A stretch of DNA of 13,437 bases. It comes from JBMNKL01 sp050261495 (GTDB taxonomy: Bacteria; Bacillota; Clostridia; Acetivibrionales; DTU013). Every line of letters begins with the position of its first letter. The stretch's first letter is position 1. A program made the position numbers and the translations under genes. This document shows positions 7,359 to 13,437 of this stretch, piece after piece. Below the pieces are notes generated by a model. The model had not been told where the DNA came from. It saw only the letters and a list, made by a program, of their open reading frames with translations, and did no database searches. The stretch is from NCBI GenBank assembly GCA_050261495.1, contig JBLNDI010000092.1, forward strand, positions 1 through 13,437, given 5' to 3'.

Positions 7359-7387
7359 ATAATATCAAATTATTCGACACAAGTAAA
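7359..7387 (-). promoter_or_regulatory. Candidate promoter of the PAS-PP2C gene
   Basis: On the minus strand TTTACT (7387-7382) and TATTAT (7364-7359) have a 17-base spacer. The -10 lies inside GATATAATATC, a near-palindrome. If used, transcription would start about 3 bases before the GTG codon, giving an almost leaderless message. The -35 is poor. Confidence 0.35.
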
Positions 7388-7395
7388 TTGATAAG

Positions 7396-7425
7396 CCGAC
7401 ACTCCCGGATTGCTGCGGCTAAAAT
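7396..7425 (+). promoter_or_regulatory. Weak candidate promoter of yyaC
   Basis: CCGACA (7396-7401) and TAAAAT (7420-7425) with an 18-base spacer match the housekeeping consensus at 4 and 5 of 6 positions. A sporulation sigma factor could use a different site that I cannot define by eye. Confidence 0.28.
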
Positions 7426-7491
7426 AGAAAAATTAGTAATAATTGAATGGCGGCTGGAAATAATATATTAAAAAGATTCTCAGGAGTTGCC

Positions 7492-8079
7492 ATGATTAAG
7501 GAAGCCGTAGCAAGACAGAAATATATCGATATAAATAGCGCCACCGCTTTCCGTGATTTTACCGACGCGCTTTACGGGCATATCATCAAGGCCGTGCAAG
7601 CAGGCTTTAAATCGATTGTTTTTGTCTGCATCGGGACCGACCGGTCGACCGGCGACAGCCTGGGTCCGTTGATAGGGTATAAAATATCAGGCCTGAAACA
7701 AAAACATGTCTATGTATATGGCAACCTCGAGAACCCTGTCCATGCGAAAAACCTCGACCAGGTTATGAAACGCATTGCTTCCGAGTGCGAGAATCCGTTT
7801 ATCGTTGCAATAGACGCATGCCTTGGCAGCATGGATCACGTAGGTTATGTCGGAATCGGAGAAGGCCCTGTCAAGCCGGGATCGGGAGTAAATAAGGAAC
7901 TTACGCCGGTTGGCGACATGTTTGTTACCGGTATAGTCAATATCGGGGGCTTTATGGATTTCCTGGTCCTGCAAAACACAAGGCTCTACACGGTAATGAA
8001 AATAGCCGACCTGATCGCGGCCGGAATAAGGTATGTTGTCTGGAAACTGGAATCCTCCCGGATATATCAGACATTTTGA
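7492..8079 (+). CDS. yyaC: YyaC-family putative sporulation protease (DUF1256)
   Basis: This 195-residue protein belongs to the YyaC/DUF1256 family found in endospore formers, related in fold to germination protease Gpr and hydrogenase-maturation proteases. Family marks are FVCIGTDRSTGDSLGP (44-59), YVYGNLENPVHAKNL (74-88), AIDACLG, the PGSGVNKELTPVGD segment and IVNIGGFMDFLVLQNTRL. The conserved aspartates (D50, D55, and the D of AIDAC) resemble metal or catalytic positions in those relatives; activity of YyaC itself is not established to my knowledge. ATG 7492 has AGGAG at 7482-7486; the earlier in-frame ATG at 7447 has no ribosome site and would only add 15 residues, so it is less likely. 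In other spore formers yyaC lies near the replication origin with parB; neither parA nor parB is in view here. Confidence 0.92.
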   Translation: MIKEAVARQKYIDINSATAFRDFTDALYGHIIKAVQAGFKSIVFVCIGTDRSTGDSLGPLIGYKISGLKQKHVYVYGNLENPVHAKNLDQVMKRIASECENPFIVAIDACLGSMDHVGYVGIGEGPVKPGSGVNKELTPVGDMFVTGIVNIGGFMDFLVLQNTRLYTVMKIADLIAAGIRYVVWKLESSRIYQTF

Positions 8080-8096
8080 TTGCATGCTATTATAAT
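8068..8096 (+). promoter_or_regulatory. Candidate promoter of the membrane protein gene at 8140
   Basis: TATAAT (8091-8096) is a perfect -10, and CAGACA (8068-8073), 17 bases upstream, matches 4 of 6 at the -35. It overlaps the end of yyaC, and transcription would begin near 8103. Confidence 0.5.
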
Positions 8097-8139
8097 ATTG
8101 TAAAGAGCAATTTAAACTCGCTATTCGGGAGGTTTTTAT

Positions 8140-8655
8140 ATGCACAGGATAGGAAGAGTTCTTGGAGGAATACTGGTTATACTTGGAGCGATGCTTCTGT
8201 TGATGAATACAGGTTTGGTAAAACCGTTTTCGGATATTCTTAGCATAGGCAAACTCTGGCCCTTATATTTTCTAATATTGCCCGGCTTGTTCTTTCATGC
8301 GGGGTATTTCTCCGGGAACGGAAGGCACCCGGGACTTCTTGTGCCGGGCGGAATATTTCTTGTATTGGGTATAGCGTTCCAAATCAATATGTTTTTCGGC
8401 GGTTGGGATATAATATGGCCCTTATATATTTTTTCCGTGGCTTTCGGGCTTTTTGAGCTTTATTTGTTCGGTCACAGGGAAAAGGGATTGCTGATTCCCA
8501 TAGGGATACTGACAGGACTGTCGGTTATTTTTTTCATATCATTTTCGCTGAGGAGGCTGCTGGATTTTAACACGCAACCGTTGGCATTTCCGTTGTTATT
8601 GATCGGGATTGGGCTTATAATATTGCTTGGAGGCAAGCGTGGCAAACAAGTATGA
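8140..8655 (+). CDS. Multi-pass membrane protein, LiaI/LiaF-like N-terminal type
   Basis: This 171-residue protein is mostly membrane, with about six hydrophobic segments (near 7-26, 38-55, 64-85, 92-110, 116-136 and 146-165). The repeated pattern of a Gly-rich helix pair, with GGILVILGAMLLLMNTG at the start and PLLLIGIGLIILLGG at the end, plus LWPLYFL and IIWPLYIF, resembles the transmembrane unit of LiaI/LiaF envelope-stress proteins. It lacks the soluble C-terminal domain of LiaF, so a role in envelope sensing is only a guess. Two halves look alike (LWPLYFLILPGLF and IWPLYIFSVAFGLF), suggesting internal duplication. GGGAGG at 8127-8132, 7 bases upstream, supports the start. It is followed after 15 bases by the DUF951 gene. 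Confidence 0.85.
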   Translation: MHRIGRVLGGILVILGAMLLLMNTGLVKPFSDILSIGKLWPLYFLILPGLFFHAGYFSGNGRHPGLLVPGGIFLVLGIAFQINMFFGGWDIIWPLYIFSVAFGLFELYLFGHREKGLLIPIGILTGLSVIFFISFSLRRLLDFNTQPLAFPLLLIGIGLIILLGGKRGKQV

Positions 8656-8670
8656 ATTTATGGAGGCAAT

Positions 8671-8886
8671 ATGGCGGATAGGTATTGTCTGGGCGATATT
8701 GTTGAATTCAGAAAAGAACATCCTTGCGGGTACAAGCAATGGGAAGTTATGCGCACCGGCGCAGATTTCAGGGTGAAATGCCTTGGATGCGGACACCAGG
8801 TCATGATGCCAAGGCCGAAGTTTGAAAAGAGCGTAAAAAAGATAATCAAGTCAGGTCACTCAACCGGCGCCGGCGGCGAGATGTAA
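8671..8886 (+). CDS. DUF951 family small protein
   Basis: This 71-residue protein matches the DUF951 family of Firmicutes, function unknown to me. The core is well conserved: GDIVEFRKEHPCG (8-20), WEVMRTGADFRVKCLGCGH (24-42) and PRPKFEKSVKKI. Three cysteines (C19, C37, C40) and H42 could bind a metal such as zinc, which would fit a small nucleic-acid- or protein-binding role; that is inference. The Lys-rich helix near the end is positive. GGAGG at 8662-8666 is 4 bases before ATG, a little close. The 15-base gap to the membrane protein gene suggests one transcript, probably ending at the inverted repeat at 8922-8961. In related genomes this gene often lies near yyaC and parB. Confidence 0.92.
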   Translation: MADRYCLGDIVEFRKEHPCGYKQWEVMRTGADFRVKCLGCGHQVMMPRPKFEKSVKKIIKSGHSTGAGGEM

Positions 8887-8921
8887 TGGAAATAAACGGT
8901 ATTCCTCATTTTTCCGTATGC

Positions 8922-8961
8922 TTTGGAGCAATCATGAAATAATAAATATGATTGCTCTAAA
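8922..8961 (+). terminator. 14-bp inverted repeat, terminator of the DUF951 transcript or operator of htrA
   Basis: TTTGGAGCAATCAT (8922-8935) pairs with ATGATTGCTCTAAA (8948-8961) around a 12-base AT-rich loop; 13 pairs are Watson-Crick and one is G-U. ATTTTG follows at 8962-8967, a short T-run. The right arm overlaps a candidate htrA promoter, ATGAAA (8934-8939), 18 bases, TAAAAT (8958-8963). Confidence 0.6.
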
Positions 8962-8987
8962 ATTTTGCCGAAAAACGAGGATACAAT

Positions 8988-10232
8988 ATGTTCAGAGAAA
9001 AAAACCGCGGTATATCCGCTAAAATAATAGCGGCTTCGCTGATAAGTTCGATTATAACCGGGTTCCTGGTATACTTTGCCGCCACGACAGGTATTATGCC
9101 CGGCGTGCCGGATAGCGGCAACAGGGACGGCGGCAGTGAAGTGCGCATGCAAATGACCGGAGACAAGGATTCATTGACGGGTGAACCGGTCCAATACGCA
9201 GGTGAAGGTGCAGGCCCGGAGGATGCCGGCAGGACGGTCCGGGCTGCCGACCCGGCTGCCGAAATACCGGTGACACAACTGGTGGCAAAAAAAGCGACGG
9301 CGGGCGTTGTTGGGATCACTGTTGAGAGCATCCGCGAGCAAAGCCTCTTTGACAGGAACAGGAGCAGGGAAGTAGGCGTGGGTTCCGGTGTCATTGTCAG
9401 TTCAGACGGTTATATACTGACAAACAACCATGTCGCGGGAGGAAAAAACAACCGGCTGACGGTATCTATCGCGGACGGAAGGAATGTGACCGGGGAAGTG
9501 GTCTGGTCTGATCCGGTCCTTGACCTTGCTGTTGTCAAAGTGAACCTGACAGGTTTGACGCCTCTTGTACTGGGTGACGCGTCCATGCTGGAAGTTGGCG
9601 AGCCTGCCATTGCGATAGGCAACCCGTTCGGCCTGGAGTTCCAGAGATCGGTGACATCCGGCATAATAAGCGCGCTGAACAGGACAATCAGGATTGAAAC
9701 GGAGACAGGCATCAATTACATGGAGGACCTTATTCAAACCGACGCAAGCATCAACCCGGGCAATAGCGGCGGACCCCTTCTGAATTCCAGGGGGGAAGTA
9801 ATCGGTATTAATACGGTAAAGGTATCAAGCGCCGAGGGTATTGGTTTTGCTATTCCCATCAATATTTCAAAACCCATCGTGGAAAAACTGGTAAGCACAG
9901 GTGAGTTCAAAGAGCCGTATCTTGGTCTTTTTGCATACGATAAATCCGTCATTCCGTATATAGACGAAGCATCGAATGTGCCAGGCGGCATATACGTAGC
10001 GCATGTTGACGCCAACGGTCCCGCGTACAGGGGAGGGATACGCAAAGGCTGCATTATCCGCAAGGTGGACGGTAAAGAAGTCAATACTATGATGCAGCTG
10101 AGAACCTATATTTATTCAAAATCCCCCGGGGATACCGTACAAATTACGCACCTGATGCACGGGAGCAACGAATGGACCACCACTCCTATCGTACTGGGCG
10201 AGAAGGTGAAGGACGGGCTTTTGACGAGGTAA
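8988..10232 (+). CDS. HtrA/DegP-like membrane-anchored serine protease with PDZ domain
   Basis: This 414-residue protein is an S1C (HtrA-type) protease that degrades or senses misfolded proteins outside the membrane. A single N-terminal membrane segment (about 12-34) anchors it, followed by a Gly/Glu-rich disordered linker (40-95). The trypsin-like domain carries the full triad: H148 (TNNHVAGG), D179 (DPVLDLAVV) and S260 (INPGNSGGP), with GNPFGLE at 211-217. A single PDZ domain occupies about 310-405 and includes GIRKGCIIRKVDGKEV. GAGG at 8977-8980, 7 bases before ATG, supports the start. In Bacillus relatives (HtrA, HtrB, YyxA) this class responds to secretion and heat stress. It begins after the inverted repeat, so may be controlled separately from DUF951. 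HtrA or DegP naming within the family is not resolvable here. Confidence 0.96.
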   Translation: MFREKNRGISAKIIAASLISSIITGFLVYFAATTGIMPGVPDSGNRDGGSEVRMQMTGDKDSLTGEPVQYAGEGAGPEDAGRTVRAADPAAEIPVTQLVAKKATAGVVGITVESIREQSLFDRNRSREVGVGSGVIVSSDGYILTNNHVAGGKNNRLTVSIADGRNVTGEVVWSDPVLDLAVVKVNLTGLTPLVLGDASMLEVGEPAIAIGNPFGLEFQRSVTSGIISALNRTIRIETETGINYMEDLIQTDASINPGNSGGPLLNSRGEVIGINTVKVSSAEGIGFAIPINISKPIVEKLVSTGEFKEPYLGLFAYDKSVIPYIDEASNVPGGIYVAHVDANGPAYRGGIRKGCIIRKVDGKEVNTMMQLRTYIYSKSPGDTVQITHLMHGSNEWTTTPIVLGEKVKDGLLTR

Positions 10233-10364
10233 CTATTCTCTGACATATATCTATGTATATCAATGCCTGTATCAAGGCAACAATTAGTCTATAAGGCACA
10301 ACAAGCACTTTTGCGATGCGGGCCTTGCAAATTGACCGATATGGGTAATAGCAGGAGGCGTAAG

Positions 10365-10586
10365 ATGATTGATAAAATTAAAAACAGTTCTGACTTTGAA
10401 AGAACCATGAGATTTTATTTAAAGCAGGCAAACGAAAAACTCAACTGTGAACTGCCGGGGACCAGGGAAGCCATTAAGCTGATTGCAGCCGAAAAAATCA
10501 AGTATTTCATAGAAATGATGGATAAGGGATTGGACAAGGAAGAAAGGGAGTTCCTTAAAGCTTTGATCATCACCAGTATGCACTAG
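10365..10586 (+). CDS. Hypothetical small helical protein
   Basis: I do not recognise this 73-residue product. It has a clear start: AGGAGG at 10353-10358 is 6 bases before ATG 10365, whereas the open frame extending to 10263 has no ribosome site. The sequence is charged and likely all-helical (MIDKIKNSSDFERTMRFYLK at the start), with Lys/Glu-rich regular helices, one cysteine, no signal peptide and no membrane segment. It lies 132 bases after htrA and 92 before the shared terminator at 10679. The quality of its ribosome site is the main argument that it is real; no function can be assigned. Confidence 0.7.
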   Translation: MIDKIKNSSDFERTMRFYLKQANEKLNCELPGTREAIKLIAAEKIKYFIEMMDKGLDKEEREFLKALIITSMH

Positions 10587-10678
10587 TCGTTTTGCTATGG
10601 TTATGGAATCGGAAAGATCGAGGGAAATTCGAACGAAAAAGTTTACCTTTGATGCAATTTTATTATAGCCGGCCAATA

Positions 10679-10719
10679 AAGAAACCCCCGGCGGATGAAT
10701 ACCCGTCCGGGGGTTTCTT
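10679..10719. terminator. Bidirectional rho-independent terminator
   Basis: AAGAAACCCCCGG (10679-10691) and CCGGGGGTTTCTT (10707-10719) are perfect 13-base inverted arms around a 15-base loop. Convergent transcripts end here: the htrA/small-protein side on plus, metQ on minus. On the minus strand the right arm continues into TTTATT, giving the better T-tract. Confidence 0.9.
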
Positions 10720-10758
10720 AAAGCTTGCGTCATTTTGAAAAATAGCTGTTTCCGTCAT

Positions 10759-11577
10759 TTAGAAGATCGGGACTACGGCGCCGCTGTACTTGCTTTCGAT
10801 GAATTTCTTCACTTCTTCGCTTTGCAGAGCCTTTACAAGCTCGAGTATCGCCGGGTTGTTCTCATTTCCTTCTTTTACGCAGATAATGTTTGCATATGTC
10901 TGGGCGGCAGCAGAGTCTTTTTCTTCTTTTGCCAGCGCGTCAGCCCCGGCGTTGAGCCCGGCCTGGATTGCATAGTTTCCGTTGATTACGGCCATGTCCA
11001 CATCCTGCAGTGACAACGTAAGCTGGGCGGCTTCAAGCTCCTTTATAACCAGGTTTTTCGGGTTTTCAGCAATATCCAGGACGGTCGCGGAAAGCCCGGC
11101 GCCCTCCTTTAGCTTTATAAGGCCTTGAGCCTCCAGGAGCATCAGGGCGCGCGCTTCGTTGGTTACGTCGTTTGGAACCGAAATCACCGCGCCGTCAGGC
11201 AACTGGTCGATGGATTTGGTCTTGCCAGGGTAGATGCCGAGCGGCTCGTAATGTATGGAAGCCACCGATACAAGATGAGTCCCGTGTTCCTCGTTGAATT
11301 GATCCAGGTACGGCTTGTGCTGGAAGTAGTTGGCGTCAAGGTTGCCGTTCTCCACGTTAAGATTGGGCTGTACATAGTCCGTGAATTCAACAATTTTAAG
11401 CTCAATTCCTTTTTTGGCAAGAATTTCTTTCGCCACCGCGAGAATCTCTGCATGGGGCGTAACGCTGGCCCCCACGACAAGGGTCGAATCCCCCGCTTTT
11501 GTTTTTCCGCCGGAGCATCCCGCCAAGCTTCCGAGCAACAAAGCAAGTATTAAAACCGCCAATACTATTTTTCTCAT
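10759..11577 (-). CDS. metQ: MetQ/NlpA-family methionine-binding lipoprotein
   Basis: This 272-residue lipoprotein is the extracellular substrate-binding subunit of a methionine-type ABC importer. The signal peptide (1-20) ends with the lipobox LAGC, so C21 would be lipidated and tethered to the membrane outer face. Family segments include VVGASVTPHAEIL, NVENGNLDANYFQHKPYL, PNDVTNEARALMLLE and INGNYAIQAGL. It is the last gene of metN-metI-metQ, 84 bases after metI, with AAGGAGAG at 11586-11593 (8-base spacing). MetQ proteins bind L- or D-methionine; some relatives bind other amino acids or dipeptides. The ligand cannot be confirmed from sequence. Confidence 0.96.
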   Translation of the reverse strand: MRKIVLAVLILALLLGSLAGCSGGKTKAGDSTLVVGASVTPHAEILAVAKEILAKKGIELKIVEFTDYVQPNLNVENGNLDANYFQHKPYLDQFNEEHGTHLVSVASIHYEPLGIYPGKTKSIDQLPDGAVISVPNDVTNEARALMLLEAQGLIKLKEGAGLSATVLDIAENPKNLVIKELEAAQLTLSLQDVDMAVINGNYAIQAGLNAGADALAKEEKDSAAAQTYANIICVKEGNENNPAILELVKALQSEEVKKFIESKYSGAVVPIF

Positions 11578-11617
11578 AAATTAATCTCTCCTTTATATTT
11601 AATTTAAATTATAATTT

Positions 11618-11651
11618 CTTATTTCATAAGCCAAAGCTGCTTATCAAGCAG
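11618..11651 (-). other. Two intercistronic hairpins between metI and metQ
   Basis: CTGCTT/AAGCAG (11637-11642 with 11646-11651) and CTTAT/ATAAG (11618-11622 with 11626-11630), each with a 3-base loop, lie in the 84-base gap. They may influence processing so that binding protein is made in excess, an inference. No long T-run follows. Confidence 0.4.
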
Positions 11652-11661
11652 TATTTGCACA

Positions 11662-12327
11662 CTACCTTATGCGCTTGTCGCTTTTCCTGGAAACCAGGTT
11701 CCCGATTTCCTGGAACACCGCGACGATCAATATCAGGATGACTACCATGACCAGCATTATGTCGGTCTGTTTCCGGTAATACCCGTAATTTATTGCGATG
11801 GTGCCAAGCCCGCCGCCGCCCACGAAACCGGACATGGCCGAATAACCGAGAATTGTCGTGGCCGATATGGCCGCGCCCATGATAAGAGAGGGCCTTGCTT
11901 CCGGCAATATTACCTTCCATACGATTTCCAGCGTCGACGCACCCATTGACAGGGACGCTTCTATCACGCCCCGATCAACCTCCTTTGCCGAATTTTCCAC
12001 CATTCTTGCCACAAATGGGGCAGCCCCTATTACCAGCGGGACTACGGTGGCGGTGGAGCCGATGGTCGTTCCCACGATGGCGCGGGTGATCGGCATTACG
12101 GTAACCAGCAGTATTAGAAACGGCACCGAGCGGAGGATATTTACTATGCCGCCGACAACCCGGTTGACCGTGGCGCTTGGTTTTATGCCGTCCTTATCGG
12201 TTACAACCAACAGCAACCCGACGGGCAGCCCCAGCAGGTAAGCCATAAAAGTTGAGACGACGGTCATATAAAGAGTTTCGGCTAATCCCAGCCCTATCAG
12301 GGTGACCATCTCATTGCTGAATATCAT
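11662..12327 (-). CDS. metI: Methionine ABC transporter permease
   Basis: This 221-residue integral membrane protein is the transmembrane subunit of the methionine importer. About five hydrophobic helices are visible, the last being MLVMVVILILIVAVF. The coupling EAA loop, contacting MetN, is at 123-145 (EASLSMGASTLEIVWKVILP). ATG 12327 is preferred: AGGAGG lies at 12334-12339, 6 bases upstream, whereas the earlier in-frame ATG codons at 12348 and 12342 have no such site. Its start overlaps the end of metN by 17 bases (12311-12327), a sign of translational coupling. Family size and arrangement are normal. Confidence 0.96.
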   Translation of the reverse strand: MIFSNEMVTLIGLGLAETLYMTVVSTFMAYLLGLPVGLLLVVTDKDGIKPSATVNRVVGGIVNILRSVPFLILLVTVMPITRAIVGTTIGSTATVVPLVIGAAPFVARMVENSAKEVDRGVIEASLSMGASTLEIVWKVILPEARPSLIMGAAISATTILGYSAMSGFVGGGGLGTIAINYGYYRKQTDIMLVMVVILILIVAVFQEIGNLVSRKSDKRIR

Positions 12328-13333
12328 ACTTTTCCTCCTCATATGCAATATTCTCTATATAAAGGTATGACATTATTTTCCGGACTAGTTCGGCGTCGTC
12401 GGGAAGCTGCAGGATCATATGCCCGAATATCTTGCCGTCAATATTTTTGGTGTCGGCAAAGACTATGTTCACCGGCGTACCGCAGCTTAAAACCATATTC
12501 GCTATAATCGGGCGGTCCGCGGAATTGCCTTCAAATACAATGCGCAGGAACTTGCCGCCGCCTTTAAATCTTTCTATATGTTCGCCCTGCGGAAAGATAA
12601 GTTTTTTGGCAGCCTGCGTTTTAGGACGGCGGAACACCTCATCCACCGCCCCGATTTCTTCAATGTGGCTTTTGTCAATAATGGCGACGCGGTTACATGT
12701 CTGCTCGATAACCTTCATCTCGTGGGTGATTATTATTATTGTTACGCCCAGCGTTTGGTTCAGTTCTTTCAGCAGCGCTAGGATCGATTGGGTTGTGGTG
12801 GGGTCCAGCGCGCTGGTCGCCTCGTCGCAAAGCAGCACTTTTGGCCTGGTGGCGAGAGCCCGGGCAATGGCGACACGCTGCTTCTGCCCTCCGGACAACT
12901 GCGCAGGGTATGCCTTTTCCTTATCGGCCAGCCCCACCGTCCCGAGCAGTTCCCTTGCTCTTGACCTTGCTTCCTTACGCGGCACTCCCGCCAGCTCCAG
13001 CGGAAAGCAAACGTTATCAATGGCCGTCCTCTGCATCAGGAGATTGAACCCCTGGAATATCATGCCGATGGACCGGCGCACCTGCCTGAGTTCGCGGTCG
13101 GAAAGGCTGGTAATGTCCCTGCCGTCAAAGATGACTCTCCCGGCGGTTGGCTTTTCAAGCAGGTTGATGCACCTTACCAGCGTGCTCTTTCCTGCGCCCG
13201 ACAAGCCTATTATGCCGAATATCTCTCCTTCCTCGACGGACAGGTTGATGTTGTCGAGGGCGACTACGGCATCTTCTCCTTCACCAAAGGTCTTGTTGAG
13301 GTTTTCAATTTGTATGATTGGTTTGCCGCTCAT
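12311..13333 (-). CDS. metN: Methionine ABC transporter ATP-binding protein
   Basis: This 340-residue cytoplasmic ATPase drives the methionine importer. Walker A is GLSGAGKST (43-51), the Q-loop Gln is 94, the signature LSGGQKQR is at 146-153, Walker B VLLCDE at 166-171 and the H-loop His at 204. The C-terminal part (about 265-340) is the NIL/ACT-like regulatory domain, which in E. coli MetN binds methionine and inhibits transport (known for the family). AAAGGAG at 13340-13346 is 6 bases before ATG 13333. An in-frame extension to 13405 would start within the T-box terminator and is not used. The overlap with metI indicates one operon, with the T-box leader in front. Confidence 0.97.
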   Translation of the reverse strand: MSGKPIIQIENLNKTFGEGEDAVVALDNINLSVEEGEIFGIIGLSGAGKSTLVRCINLLEKPTAGRVIFDGRDITSLSDRELRQVRRSIGMIFQGFNLLMQRTAIDNVCFPLELAGVPRKEARSRARELLGTVGLADKEKAYPAQLSGGQKQRVAIARALATRPKVLLCDEATSALDPTTTQSILALLKELNQTLGVTIIIITHEMKVIEQTCNRVAIIDKSHIEEIGAVDEVFRRPKTQAAKKLIFPQGEHIERFKGGGKFLRIVFEGNSADRPIIANMVLSCGTPVNIVFADTKNIDGKIFGHMILQLPDDAELVRKIMSYLYIENIAYEEEKYDIQQ

Positions 13334-13384
13334 GTTGAGCTCCTTTACCCGAGTGATTTTTATAATATGGCCAAAACCGGCATT

Positions 13385-13437
13385 AAAAAATCCTTGATGA
13401 ATCACATCAAGGACGAGAGCATTCGCTTCGTGGTACC
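13385..13437 (-). promoter_or_regulatory. 3' end of a T-box riboswitch leader with its terminator
   Basis: On the minus strand the leader reads GGTACCACGAAGC then TCTCGTCC, the usual T-box 3' motif that binds the acceptor end of uncharged tRNA, cut at the window edge. Next is a perfect terminator hairpin, TCCTTGAT/ATCAAGGA (13406-13413 with 13391-13398, 7-base loop), followed by six T (13390-13385). The 5' stem I and specifier codon lie beyond the window, so the amino acid cannot be read; Met is expected from context. Transcription would continue into metN when tRNA is uncharged. Confidence 0.82.

Noticed and set aside
7447..7491. Upstream ATG for yyaC
   Set aside because: No ribosome binding site precedes it, while AGGAG fits ATG 7492.
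10263..10364. N-terminal extension of the small unknown protein
   Set aside because: It lacks a ribosome site, and AGGAGG lies inside it just ahead of ATG 10365.
12432..13397. A 321-codon open frame on the plus strand
   Set aside because: It is antisense to metN, which has all ABC motifs; the plus-strand translation shows no recognisable domain.
13334..13405. N-terminal extension of MetN
   Set aside because: The start would fall in the T-box terminator hairpin, and a strong ribosome site precedes ATG 13333.
13334..13437. SAM-I (S-box) riboswitch ahead of metN
   Set aside because: The visible 3' portion matches a T-box, not an S-box.
1..13437. CRISPR array, insertion sequence, prophage, tRNA or rRNA genes
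   Set aside because: No regularly spaced repeats, transposase or phage frames, and no tRNA- or rRNA-like sequence were seen on either strand.

Overview
The window looks like chromosomal DNA of a spore-forming Clostridia-type Bacillota. The evidence is strong AGGAGG-type ribosome binding sites, TTGxxx-17-TATxxT promoters, a YyaC-type sporulation protein, YqhQ (DUF1385) and DUF951 proteins, a T-box leader and lipoprotein-type solute binding. The base composition is moderate and even. I saw no insertion sequence, phage gene, CRISPR array, tRNA or rRNA. Species cannot be read from the sequence.

Layout. (1) Positions 1-3870 hold a substrate-utilisation cluster: the 3' part of a dipeptide/oligopeptide-type ABC transporter ATPase, a zinc-dependent medium-chain dehydrogenase, an NAD-type 2-hydroxyacid dehydrogenase and an IclR-family regulator with its own promoter. 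Together they suggest regulated uptake and oxidation of a hydroxylated carbon source such as a polyol or sugar acid; the substrate cannot be read. (2) Positions 3886-6256 hold the translation-linked group rpmE (L31), yqhQ and prmC, with promoters ahead of rpmE and yqhQ. prfA, often next to prmC, is not here. (3) A PAS plus PP2C/SpoIIE phosphatase (6231-7349, minus) overlaps prmC tail to tail. (4) Positions 7492-10586 run on the plus strand: yyaC, a multi-pass membrane protein, a DUF951 protein, an HtrA-like membrane-anchored serine protease and a 73-residue unknown protein. (5) A strong bidirectional terminator (10679-10719) separates these from a minus-strand metN-metI-metQ methionine-type ABC transporter. 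The metNIQ leader enters from the right edge and carries the 3' end of a T-box riboswitch with a perfect terminator hairpin.

Most of the window is ordinary housekeeping and metabolic DNA. The points most worth checking are the T-box control of metNIQ, the possible structured leader of rpmE, the long inverted repeat at the htrA promoter, the unassigned catabolic cluster and the 73-residue orphan. I see no convincing evidence of an entirely new biological system.
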